From contig DATDTL010000060.1 of assembly GCA_035290885.1 (NCBI GenBank), positions 1 to 13,292 of the forward strand: a stretch of 13,292 bases of DNA. The letters are read 5' to 3'. Of the stretch, positions 6,311 to 12,830 are shown in pieces. Under the pieces are notes generated by a model. That model ran no database searches. It saw only the letters and a program-made list of their open reading frames with translations, and was not told the DNA's origin. Position numbers and translations under genes: made by a program. The stretch is from JACQID01 sp035290885 (GTDB taxonomy: Archaea > Aenigmatarchaeota > Aenigmatarchaeia > GW2011-AR5). Within the stretch, counting starts at the first letter, position 1. The number at the start of each line of letters is the position of its first letter.

Positions 6311-6403
6311 TTTTAGAAAACTAACATATTTAAATTTTTATGTATTTAGGACAAAATAACCTATATTTAGGTTATTGGAAATAATTTAGGCTATTTTTAG
6401 CCT
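6311..6403. other. A+T-rich segment with TTTAGG repeats and two inverted repeats
   Basis: About 80% A+T over 93 bases. TTTAGG occurs at 6345, 6366 and 6385, spaced 21 and 19 bases, about two helical turns. AATAACCTA and TAGGTTATT (6355-6363, 6368-6376) form a nine-base inverted repeat with a four-base loop. AGGCTA and TAGCCT (6388-6393, 6398-6403) form a second with a TTTT loop, ending at the stop codon of the winged-helix gene. It could be a DNA-unwinding element. The last hairpin could also serve as that gene's terminator. Confidence 0.5.
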
Positions 6404-6712
6404 TTAATTGCGCTCTGCGCTGCCCAGTATCTTCAACATTTTCAGAATTTCGCTTATGCCACGGCCTTCGGCTATCTTCTGGAGCACGTACGGCTTCAAC
6501 CGTATCACCCGCAGCATGGGCCGGGCTCCTGCGCCAAGGCTTGTCTCCTCAAGAAGAGGCTTAAGTATGCCGCCTGCGTAGGCACTGACTGTAGTCGCAG
6601 AGATGCCGGTGTCTCTGGAAAGCTGCCTTAGCCATACTCCATCCGGATTCCTAGCCAGAGCGGATATTATTACGGATATCTTCTTGCCGTCAAACCCTTT
6701 TTTTCTACCCAT
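6404..6712 (-). CDS. Small winged-helix DNA-binding protein next to the repeat array
   Basis: A 102-residue basic protein (start MGRKKGFDGKK) with a helix-turn-helix at about 26-54 (VWLRQLSRDTGISATTVSAYA then GILKPLLEE), a wing around 60-72 (LGAGARPMLRVIRL) and C-terminal helices. ATG 6712 is chosen over upstream in-frame starts because TTTAAA (6738-6743) lies about 27 bases before it. The gene is read toward the array and ends at its A+T-rich edge, mirroring the AAA+ gene that leaves from the other edge. It may bind the phased motif or control its own region. The fold is well supported, the target is inference, and I do not recognise a named family. Confidence 0.7.
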   Translation of the reverse strand: MGRKKGFDGKKISVIISALARNPDGVWLRQLSRDTGISATTVSAYAGGILKPLLEETSLGAGARPMLRVIRLKPYVLQKIAEGRGISEILKMLKILGSAERN

Positions 6713-6735
6713 AACGAATAAATTGGACATCTGTA

Positions 6736-6743
6736 CGTTTAAA
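6736..6743 (-). promoter_or_regulatory. TATA box for the small winged-helix gene
   Basis: The minus strand reads TTTAAACG, centred about 27 bases upstream of ATG 6712. Confidence 0.5.
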
Positions 6744-6868
6744 GGTTTTAGGGCCTTCAAATGACTGGGAAATGCAGAATTTTGAGGAATCTGGGAATTT
6801 TGCCGTTTTATCCCTCACATATAGGTGTTGGTCAGGAAATCAAGGCATCATAACAACGTTATATCACC

Positions 6869-6875
6869 TATATAT
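6869..6875 (+). promoter_or_regulatory. TATA box for the 2H-phosphoesterase-like gene pair
   Basis: TATATAT is centred 26 bases before ATG 6898. This identifies ATG 6898 rather than an in-frame ATG at 6772 as the start. Confidence 0.6.
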
Positions 6876-6897
6876 CCGGCCCCTGCCAAAAATAACC

Positions 6898-7389
6898 ATG
6901 CATCTTCTGGTCATAGACACGGTCCCCCATATAAGACAAAAAATGGCCTATGTACAAGAGCGGCTTGCAGAGTTGCCCGGCGTTGTATCTGTGAAAGAGC
7001 CGCGCTTAGTACTGGCACGACTGCAAGGAGAAAAAGACGTCCGGGAAAGATTGCAAAAAGCTGTTGCCGATTTCTGCCCATTTAATATAGATGTGAAGGG
7101 CATCGGGGTTTTCCCTCATGATCGTCATGTAAAAACCGTGTGGGCAGGAGCTCCGGGATTACAAAACCTACAATCCGCTATTGGGCAGGAGTTCGGCCCG
7201 CCGGATGCGCCAGCTCATTCCGTGATAGCGATGGTGAAAAGCGGCAAAGTCAAGGAAGACGTGCTGAAGCACGTGAGACAGCTGGAAAACCATAACTTTG
7301 GTTCCATGAGAGTGGATAAAATAATCATACTGGCACGGCAGAAAATCGGGCAGCCGTGGGACGAAGAAGGATGCGCGAGGCTTGAATGA
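6898..7389 (+). CDS. 2H-phosphoesterase-like protein with degenerate catalytic motifs
   Basis: A 163-residue protein of the LigT/ThpR (RNA 2',3'-cyclic phosphodiesterase, '2'-5' RNA ligase') type. The fold is recognisable from the central stretch IDVKGIGVFPHDRHVKTVWAGA (64-85), matching the family's GxGxFP ... vxWxG segment, and from the C-terminal VKSGK (113-117) and NFGSMRVDKIIIL (133-145). Family members use two HxTx motifs. Here the first position reads RLVL (36-39) and the second HSVI (107-110), so only one His and neither Thr remain, and classic activity is doubtful. It overlaps the next gene by ATGA, and that gene is also ThpR-like, so the pair arose by duplication or are functional partners. 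The family call is by pattern only. Confidence 0.6.
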   Translation: MHLLVIDTVPHIRQKMAYVQERLAELPGVVSVKEPRLVLARLQGEKDVRERLQKAVADFCPFNIDVKGIGVFPHDRHVKTVWAGAPGLQNLQSAIGQEFGPPDAPAHSVIAMVKSGKVKEDVLKHVRQLENHNFGSMRVDKIIILARQKIGQPWDEEGCARLE

Positions 7390-7734
7390 TGCGCCTTTTT
7401 GTTGCAGTTGATCTTAATGGCACAAAAAAGAACTGGCAGTTGCCCGGAGGGAGCTCGCTGGAGCCGGAGCTAACGTTACTTCACGCCAAAACTTGGCACT
7501 TCACACTGAAGGTCATAGGTGAAGGCATGCCTGAATCGGTTGCCGTGAAGCTAAAGCTTCCTCACGTCGCCCTTGCCAGAACCGGAAACCCGGATCCAAG
7601 GCTCTCCGCCATAATTTCACGGCACAAAAACACTTCATTCGGCTTCATGAACGTGAAAACCGTGAAAGCTCAAGAACTCTGTTCTTGGCCCTGCAGGCCT
7701 ATACTCGGACATTGAATCTTTTGACATGGCGTGA
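7389..7734 (+). pseudogene. thpR: Internally deleted, frameshifted ThpR-like RNA cyclic phosphodiesterase
   Basis: The frame starts MRLFVAVDL, the ThpR N-terminus, and has the first catalytic motif HFTLKVIGE at about residues 36-44. Within about 20 residues comes the second motif, LPHVALAR (PHxTLAR in the family); the 60-70 residues normally between them are missing. The continuous frame ends at 7715 in unrelated residues, but after a one-base shift at the A run near 7666 the sequence reads LKNSVLGPAGLYSDIESF and ends at 7734, matching the family's SxLgpxGxxYxxl ending. One extra A therefore explains the end. The second motif also has Ala for Thr. It is probably a decaying gene. ATG 7386 is an alternative start. 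Confidence 0.65.
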
Positions 7735-7735
7735 G

Positions 7736-7772
7736 TTCACATGGGTTTCACAAAACCTTCACATGAATTCAT
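7736..7772 (-). repeat. Satellite of the phased TTCAC motif
   Basis: TTCAC at 7736, 7747 and 7758 and TTCAT at 7768 are spaced 11, 11 and 10 bases in the gap between the decayed ThpR-like gene and the SodX-like gene. GTGAA follows at 7786. This is the period seen in the main array 1.4 kb away. Confidence 0.6.
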
Positions 7773-8107
7773 TTTCGTCGCGGCTGTGAATTACGGGGCT
7801 TGCGGATGTGCCAGATGACTTTTCCCGTGATTTCATCCTTCTTAACAGGCCCGAATTGTCGGCTGTCCGTGCCGGTGGGATTGTCGCTGCGCACGAAATA
7901 CTCGGCGCTGCCGAGCGTCCCTGATCCTGCCTTTTCTCCGGGCAGCGCGGCTATGCGCTTCAGCATATTCCGGCCATCCTTGTTTATGACCACGGTATCG
8001 CCAACGGAAAGGACACCAGTTTCTGTAAGCGCAATGACATAATCGCCGTCACGATAAAACGGCTCCATGCTTCGTCCCTGCACCTCAAACCTTTGTAGGA
8101 AGAGCAT
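7769..8107 (-). CDS. sodX: Nickel-type superoxide dismutase maturation protease (S26 family)
   Basis: A 112-residue signal-peptidase-I-like protease without a membrane anchor, as in the SodX family, which removes the N-terminal leader of nickel SOD so that His1 can bind nickel. The catalytic serine lies in GRSMEPFYRDGDYVI (Ser13) and the general-base lysine in MLKRIAALPGE (Lys50). The S26 box E appears as SDNPTGTDSRQFGPV (74-88), followed by GKVIWHI (96-102). It begins two bases after the DJ-1/PfpI gene, so they form an operon. The nickel SOD gene lies about 1 kb away on the same strand, which strongly supports SodX over a generic signal peptidase. Confidence 0.85.
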   Translation of the reverse strand: MLFLQRFEVQGRSMEPFYRDGDYVIALTETGVLSVGDTVVINKDGRNMLKRIAALPGEKAGSGTLGSAEYFVRSDNPTGTDSRQFGPVKKDEITGKVIWHIRKPRNSQPRRK

Positions 8108-8109
8108 TT

Positions 8110-8616
8110 TTACTCCCCCAGACGCTTTACTATCTCTAGGCAGAATGCAGGCAAATCCGCCGGCGTCCGTGAAGTTATCAGGTTGCCGTCAATAACCACC
8201 GGTTCATCGCTATATATGCCGCCTGCGTTCACGACGTCGTCTTTTATCGCGGAAACACAGGTAAGCTTCCGGCCTTTCAGTATGTCTGCGGAAACCAGCA
8301 CGTGCGGGCCGTGACATATAGAGGCTATGAGCTTCTTTTCAGCGTCCATGCGCCTCACAAAATCCAGCGCTGCTTTGCTCCGCCTCAGCTTGTCCGGAGC
8401 CCAGCCGCCCGGTATTATGACAACGTCAAAATCGTCGGCGTTGAAATCCTCTATCTTACCGTCGCACTTCACGGGCACGCCGTGCTTGCCCCGGCATTCG
8501 GATTCACCAAGGCCAACTACCTTCACATCGCATCCGGCCTCCTGCAGCCTGTAATACGGATACAACAGTTCGTTGTCTTCAAAGCCCTCTGCAGCGAAAA
8601 TTAGGACTTTTTTCAT
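8110..8616 (-). CDS. pfpI: DJ-1/PfpI family protein (class I glutamine amidotransferase-like)
   Basis: A 168-residue DJ-1/PfpI protein. Members act as proteases, glyoxalases or deglycases. The active site is complete: Glu13 in AEGFEDNELLYP, and the nucleophile elbow ASICHGPHVL (98-107) with Cys101 and His102. The IIPGGWAPDKLR segment (67-78) and the C-terminal LITSRTPADLPAF (146-158) are also typical. Its start ATG 8616 shares a TATA element with the divergent glyoxalase-fold gene. It is followed at two bases by the SodX-like gene. This context suggests defence against oxidative or carbonyl stress, but the exact reaction cannot be read from the sequence. Confidence 0.92.
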   Translation of the reverse strand: MKKVLIFAAEGFEDNELLYPYYRLQEAGCDVKVVGLGESECRGKHGVPVKCDGKIEDFNADDFDVVIIPGGWAPDKLRRSKAALDFVRRMDAEKKLIASICHGPHVLVSADILKGRKLTCVSAIKDDVVNAGGIYSDEPVVIDGNLITSRTPADLPAFCLEIVKRLGE

Positions 8617-8635
8617 TATCTTAATTGCACGGAAA

Positions 8636-8643
8636 TTATAAAT
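8636..8643. promoter_or_regulatory. Single TATA box shared by divergent pfpI and glyoxalase-fold genes
   Basis: TTATAAAT on the plus strand (ATTTATAA on minus) is centred at about 8639.5, about 27 bases before ATG 8667 and about 24 bases before ATG 8616. It is the only well-placed box in the 50-base gap. Confidence 0.6.
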
Positions 8644-8666
8644 CGGTTGTTGTATTAAGTATTATC

Positions 8667-9041
8667 ATGAAACTCCTGAAAATTGACAGCATAATGCTCA
8701 GGGTGAAAGACATTACAAAATCTGCCAGTTTCTACGAAAAAACTTTGGGCATGAAAAGGGTGTGGAAAGACGCGGAACGTGGCATGGCAGGGTTCACTTT
8801 TTCGGACAGCGATTCGGAGATTGTGATCCACGACAACAACGACATTCCCAGCCCCTCATTCAGCTTCCTTGTGAACGACGTGACAAAGTTTTGCAAAGAC
8901 TATGCGAAAACGGGAAACAGGATACTTGTCCAGCCGATGGAAGTCAGAACTGGAAAATACGCCGTGCTTTCGGATCCGAACGGCAACGCCATCCCTATCA
9001 TAGACCTTACCAAATTCGGCGGCAAGCCTAGATATGATTAA
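8667..9041 (+). CDS. Glyoxalase-fold (VOC) protein lacking canonical metal ligands
   Basis: A 124-residue vicinal-oxygen-chelate protein with two beta-alpha-beta-beta-beta modules. The first reads IMLRVKDITKSASFYEKTLGMK (9-30), and the second contains FSFLVNDVTKFCKDY and AVLSDPNGNAIPIIDL near the C-terminus. Active VOC enzymes use His/Gln and Glu at the strand ends. Here the usual first His position is Ser (IDSIMLRV) and the last Glu position after DPNGN is Pro, so a metal-dependent lyase activity is doubtful and a binding role is possible. ATG 8667 is chosen because it fits the shared TATA box; an upstream in-frame start at 8625 lies on the wrong side of that box. The gene converges with sodN. 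Confidence 0.82.
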   Translation: MKLLKIDSIMLRVKDITKSASFYEKTLGMKRVWKDAERGMAGFTFSDSDSEIVIHDNNDIPSPSFSFLVNDVTKFCKDYAKTGNRILVQPMEVRTGKYAVLSDPNGNAIPIIDLTKFGGKPRYD

Positions 9042-9056
9042 TTTTGCTTTCCGATA

Positions 9057-9539
9057 TCACTTCTTTGACACGGGATAAACCGTCTCCCTTTCAGTGGGAT
9101 AGGGCGCCTTGTAGCGTGCTGTCGCCATGCCCTTGGTTTCCCAGAATATTTCCGCGACCTTGTTCACGGATTCGAGAAGCTCGTCACCGGCCTTGACATC
9201 GGCCTCCTGCCGCGCTTTTGAAGCGAGCTTCAGGGTCTTCCACACGAGTTCGTGCAGGTTCGGGTATTTCTGAAGGTGCTCGGGCTTGAAGTAATCGGCC
9301 CATAATACGCGGATCTCGTGCTTGCAGAGTTCGGCGTGCTGCTCCTTCACCGCGGTGAAACGGGCGACCTTGTGCGCATCGTCCTTGTTCTCGTTTATCA
9401 GCGTGGCCATGCGTATGACCGTGTGCGCGGCCATCTGGGCGTTGTGCGGGTCATATATGCCACAGGGAATGTCGCAGTGGGCGCTTGCCTTTTGGGCAGG
9501 CGTTATTCTGTCAAGCATCCTCATGATCGCGTATTTCAT
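9057..9539 (-). CDS. sodN: Nickel superoxide dismutase precursor
   Basis: A 160-residue precursor of Ni-SOD, which converts superoxide to oxygen and hydrogen peroxide. The nickel hook HCDIPCGIYDP starts at residue 21, so removal of a 20-residue leader exposes His1, Cys2 and Cys6 as ligands, with Tyr9 also conserved. The rest is the expected four-helix-bundle sequence (AQMAAHTVIRMATLINE, AELCKHEIRVLWADYFKPEH, ATARYKAPYP), and length is normal. AGGTGG lies four bases before ATG 9539. The SodX-like protease needed for processing is encoded about 1 kb downstream, past the glyoxalase-fold gene. The combination is characteristic of actinobacteria, cyanobacteria and marine bacteria, so transfer into this archaeon is likely. 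Confidence 0.95.
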   Translation of the reverse strand: MKYAIMRMLDRITPAQKASAHCDIPCGIYDPHNAQMAAHTVIRMATLINENKDDAHKVARFTAVKEQHAELCKHEIRVLWADYFKPEHLQKYPNLHELVWKTLKLASKARQEADVKAGDELLESVNKVAEIFWETKGMATARYKAPYPTERETVYPVSKK

Positions 9540-9570
9540 ATAACCACCTGATTATTTTTGCACCGAAGTC

Positions 9571-9578
9571 TTTTATTT
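9571..9578 (+). promoter_or_regulatory. TATA-like box for the BadF-type kinase gene
   Basis: TTTTATTT is centred about 24 bases before ATG 9599. The same AT-rich stretch read on the minus strand could position transcription of sodN with a short leader containing its AGGTGG site (9544-9549). Confidence 0.4.
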
Positions 9579-9598
9579 CTATCTTGGCTACTATGTAG

Positions 9599-10537
9599 AT
9601 GAAAAACGTTGAAAGCGGCTTCTTCCTCGGAGCGGACGGGGGCGCGACCAAGACCACTGTGATTGTGACCGACGCCGCAGGAAACATTGTTTCCCTCGCG
9701 GAAGGGCCTGGCACGAGCCGCGAGACGCTCGAAAGCAAGGAGTTCTGGAACGACCTTGTAAAAATAGCTTCCCAGGCTGCGCGGGCATGCAGGGGGAAAA
9801 TAAGATACGCCTGCTTTGGCCTCGCGGGCGTGGATACTAATGAGGACAGGGACGCCGCCAAGCAGTGGATAAAAAAATGCGGCATGGAAAAGGCGCTTGG
9901 GTGCCCTGTTGCGGTTGTGAACGACGTGGAGATAGTTCTGCCCTGCATAAACGCATCCAACGGCATAGCCGCCATAGCCGGCACGGGCTCCAGCTACTAC
10001 GGCGTCAGAAACGAAAAGACCGCGAAGGCCGGCGGCCTGAGCGCAACGCTCAGCGACGAGGGCAGCGCCTATGACATAGCGGTCAATGTCCTCCGCGCCG
10101 CGGTCCGCTCGTGGGACGGCCGCGGGGAAAAGACGCTTCTCGAAAACATGATTTTCTCAAGAACCGGCGCCAATGACGGCCCGGGCCTCAAGGATGCAAT
10201 ACGAAAAAACCCGAGCAAGGCCGGCATAGCGGCATTCGCAAAGCTTGCACACGAGGCGGAACAGAAGGGCGATGCCACGGCAAAGAGGATACTGGATGAC
10301 GCCGCGAAGGAGCATGTCACCGGCATAACCGCGATAATTAGGAGGCTTGGCTTTGACGCCGCCTTTGACGTGGCGCTGACCGGAAGGCTTTTTTCCAAGA
10401 ACGTGCTTACTGCCCGCGTGAGAGAAGCCTTGGACAAGACAGCGCCGCGCGCGAAGATACGCATCGTGAAAGAGCCGGCTATAGGCGCTTCAAAGCTCGC
10501 GATGCAGCTTTACAAGCAATCACGGAAAAAACCCTAA
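9599..10537 (+). CDS. BadF/BadG/BcrA/BcrD-type ATPase, probable N-acetylglucosamine or related sugar kinase
   Basis: A 312-residue ASKHA-fold protein. It has the phosphate-1 loop GADGGATKTTVIVTD (11-25), FGLAGVDT (73-80), the VVNDVEI segment near residue 105-111, the phosphate-2 loop IAGTGSSYYGV (about 126-136), then GGLSATLSDEGSAYDIA and the adenosine motif VALTGRLF. No cysteine cluster of the 2-hydroxyacyl-CoA dehydratase activators is present, so the N-acetylglucosamine-kinase-like branch fits better. Expected role is ATP-dependent phosphorylation of an amino sugar in the cytoplasm. Substrate is inference. Start ATG 9599 is leaderless relative to a TATA-like box. It is followed by the beta-propeller gene, which has its own promoter. 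Confidence 0.85.
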   Translation: MKNVESGFFLGADGGATKTTVIVTDAAGNIVSLAEGPGTSRETLESKEFWNDLVKIASQAARACRGKIRYACFGLAGVDTNEDRDAAKQWIKKCGMEKALGCPVAVVNDVEIVLPCINASNGIAAIAGTGSSYYGVRNEKTAKAGGLSATLSDEGSAYDIAVNVLRAAVRSWDGRGEKTLLENMIFSRTGANDGPGLKDAIRKNPSKAGIAAFAKLAHEAEQKGDATAKRILDDAAKEHVTGITAIIRRLGFDAAFDVALTGRLFSKNVLTARVREALDKTAPRAKIRIVKEPAIGASKLAMQLYKQSRKKP

Positions 10538-10551
10538 CAAACCGAAAGCCG

Positions 10552-10557
10552 TATATA
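10552..10557 (+). promoter_or_regulatory. TATA box for the beta-propeller gene
   Basis: TATATA is centred 25 bases upstream of ATG 10580. This decides between that start and two out-of-frame ATGs at 10572 and 10576. Confidence 0.6.
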
Positions 10558-10579
10558 GCTGCCGGCACAAGATGGATGT

Positions 10580-12784
10580 ATGTCATACAGCAAAGCCGTG
10601 GTCGCGCTTGCACTCGCAATTCTCGTAATAGTTGCGATGGCGCCCAAAGCATCGGACAACGCCCCAAAAATATTTTCTTCTGAGCAGGAGCTGAAAAGTT
10701 TCCTCGCTCAGGCCGACACCTACGGCACCATGTACACCTCCAGAGGCGTCATGGAAGCCGCGACTTCGGGCAGCAACTTGCAAAAGTCAGCGGACTATTC
10801 GTCCACCAACGTGCAGGTTCAGGGCGTTGACGAGGCGGACATCGTCAAGAATGACGGCAAATATATCTATTCTGTTTCCGGAAACAAACTGTTCATAACC
10901 GACGCCTATCCGGCGCAGGACATGAAGCTTCTCTCCTCGATAGAATTCGCCAACGCCACGCCGCAGGAAATTTACGTCGCGGGCGACAGGCTCGTGGTCT
11001 TCGGCAGCAGCTATAATTACGGCCTCCGGCCGCTTGGCGTTGAAACGGCCGCCGTGGCAAAGATCGGCATTGTCGCTCCGTTCTCCCAAAAAGCGTTCAT
11101 AAAGGTCTACGATATTTCCGACCGCGCCAATCCTGTGATTCTGCGAGACGACACGGTAGACGGCTATTATGCAACCTCAAGGATGACGGACGGCCAAGTC
11201 TACGCTATCATAAACGTGCCGGCATACAAAGACCAGATACCGATATTCAGCCCGGGACAGCAGGGCTTCCCTGAAATCTATTATTTCGGGATGCCGGATT
11301 ATTCGTATACTTACACGAACATAATCTCCTTTGACCCGCAGGCCGGGGAGATGAAGAACAATGTCTTCCTGTCCGGCTATTCCATGGCAACGTACGTTTC
11401 ACAGGACAACATCTACCTTGCATACCAGAAGCAGGTCAGCCCGTATTACGCGCAGGACCGCATCATCAATGAAATAATCATTCCGTCGCTTGGCGCGGAT
11501 GCCGCGGCAAACGTGCGGGATATCATGGCATCAAACATGCACGACTACGAGAAGCAGAACGCGATATACGCGGCGATAGCGAACTGGACCGCATCGCTTA
11601 GCGAACAGCAGGCAAAAGGCATTCAGGCGCGCGCAGAGGCGATACAGAAAGACGCTTTCGTGGAATCCCAGAAGACCGTGATTCACAGGATATCGATAAG
11701 CAACGGCAATATAGAATATGCCGCCAACGGCGAGGTGCCGGGCGCGCCGCTGAACCAGTTCTCAATGGACGAGCATGACGGCTATTTCAGGATCGCGACC
11801 ACGACAAGCAGCTACTGGGGATTCGGGAGCGGCATTGCATTTACCAAAAGCGTTAGCAGCACAGGCGCTGCCGGAATGCAGCAAACTGTTTCAAATGTAA
11901 TAACCGCTCAAAGCGGCGCGATCACAACCACACCGCAGTACACGGGCATCGCTCAGAACGAGACCGCTCAAAATGACGCTGGCGATTCTCGGATAGAAAA
12001 GCCTCTGTCTGACAGACCCGTGCAGGAACTGTTAACGGAGCCGCCGATGCCAAGGGACGAAACCAAGAACAACGTTTACGTGCTTGGCATGGGCATGAAC
12101 GTGGTCGGAAAGCTTGAAGGCCTTGCAGAAGGGGAAAGAATATACTCCGCAAGATTCATGGGAGACCGCGCTTATCTTGTGACGTTCAGGCAGACCGACC
12201 CGCTCTTTGCAATTGACATGAGCAAGCCTGCAAACCCAAGAGTCCTTGGGGAATTGAAGATACCCGGGGTCTCGGAATACCTGCATCCTTACGGCGAGAA
12301 TTATCTCATAGGCCTTGGCCATGATGCAACGGATGGGGGAAGGCTCAAGGGCCTCAAGCTATCGCTCTTCGACGTATCCGATGTCAGCAGCCCAAGGGAG
12401 GTATCCGCTGAAATTTTGGGCGGCGCGGGATCATTTTCCTATGCGGCGTACGACCACAAGGCATTCCTCTTCAGCGCCGAAAAGGGACTGCTTGTGATAC
12501 CGGCCTATATCACAGAAGGCGATTACAAATATTCATGGCAGGGCGCTTACGTCTTTGGCGTGAGCGAAGCGGGCTTTGCGCTCAAAGGCAAGATAGCCCA
12601 CGAATATAACGTCACGCAGAACGATTATTACCAGTCGCAGGACGCGGTTAGAAGAGCACTGTACATGGACGACGCGCTTTACACGGTCTCGGACGGCGAA
12701 ATAAAGGCCACGGGCTTGGCAACGATGGAAGAAATCAGCAACGTGAAACTCCCCGTCGATCCGCCGGTTTATTACATCATGTAA
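10580..12784 (+). CDS. Secreted or membrane-anchored beta-propeller domain protein (COG4880/PF09826 type)
   Basis: A 734-residue extracytoplasmic protein. A hydrophobic signal or anchor spans residues 5-22. The family signature SSTNVQVQGVDEADIVKNDG (74-93) begins the propeller, with KYIYSVSGNKLFITDAYPA following. A second conserved block, YSARFMGDRAYLVTFRQTDP and then FAIDMSKPANPRVLGELKIP, starts at about residue 520 and continues through GVSEYLHPYGE and LSLFDVSD. An internal Ala/Gln-rich helical segment (about 290-360) and a Ser/Thr/Gln-rich stretch (about 415-470) are insertions relative to the propeller. Function of this widespread archaeal and bacterial family is unknown; a protein-binding scaffold at the cell surface is likely. 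The downstream copper lipoprotein has its own promoter. Confidence 0.88.
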   Translation: MSYSKAVVALALAILVIVAMAPKASDNAPKIFSSEQELKSFLAQADTYGTMYTSRGVMEAATSGSNLQKSADYSSTNVQVQGVDEADIVKNDGKYIYSVSGNKLFITDAYPAQDMKLLSSIEFANATPQEIYVAGDRLVVFGSSYNYGLRPLGVETAAVAKIGIVAPFSQKAFIKVYDISDRANPVILRDDTVDGYYATSRMTDGQVYAIINVPAYKDQIPIFSPGQQGFPEIYYFGMPDYSYTYTNIISFDPQAGEMKNNVFLSGYSMATYVSQDNIYLAYQKQVSPYYAQDRIINEIIIPSLGADAAANVRDIMASNMHDYEKQNAIYAAIANWTASLSEQQAKGIQARAEAIQKDAFVESQKTVIHRISISNGNIEYAANGEVPGAPLNQFSMDEHDGYFRIATTTSSYWGFGSGIAFTKSVSSTGAAGMQQTVSNVITAQSGAITTTPQYTGIAQNETAQNDAGDSRIEKPLSDRPVQELLTEPPMPRDETKNNVYVLGMGMNVVGKLEGLAEGERIYSARFMGDRAYLVTFRQTDPLFAIDMSKPANPRVLGELKIPGVSEYLHPYGENYLIGLGHDATDGGRLKGLKLSLFDVSDVSSPREVSAEILGGAGSFSYAAYDHKAFLFSAEKGLLVIPAYITEGDYKYSWQGAYVFGVSEAGFALKGKIAHEYNVTQNDYYQSQDAVRRALYMDDALYTVSDGEIKATGLATMEEISNVKLPVDPPVYYIM

Positions 12785-12801
12785 GGCAGGCTCTGGATAA
12801 C

Positions 12802-12809
12802 TTTATATC
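12802..12809 (+). promoter_or_regulatory. TATA box for the CuA lipoprotein gene
   Basis: TTTATATC is centred about 25 bases upstream of ATG 12831, inside the 46-base gap after the beta-propeller gene. Confidence 0.6.
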
Positions 12810-12830
12810 CCAGATGAGAGAATAATTATT

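Larger units (their letters stand above)
5733..6403. other. Candidate replication origin or initiator-binding region
   Basis: A gene-free segment of about 670 bases between the AAA+ ATPase and a small winged-helix gene. Counting from 5702 to 6277 I find 18 exact GTGAA and 18 exact TTCAC, against roughly one expected for random sequence. They are mostly spaced 10 or 11 bases, placing them on one face of the helix, and lie in blocks of opposite orientation around a spacer (5975-6093). The segment ends in an A+T-rich stretch (6311-6403). Phased short repeats next to an easily melted region and an AAA+ gene is the layout of iteron-type origins. It does not resemble the known euryarchaeal ORB consensus, so an alternative role as a partition site or phased operator remains open. 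Confidence 0.55.

Noticed and set aside
6772..6897. N-terminal extension of the 2H-phosphoesterase-like protein from ATG 6772
   Set aside because: The extension contains the TATA box of the gene, and the family N-terminus fits ATG 6898.
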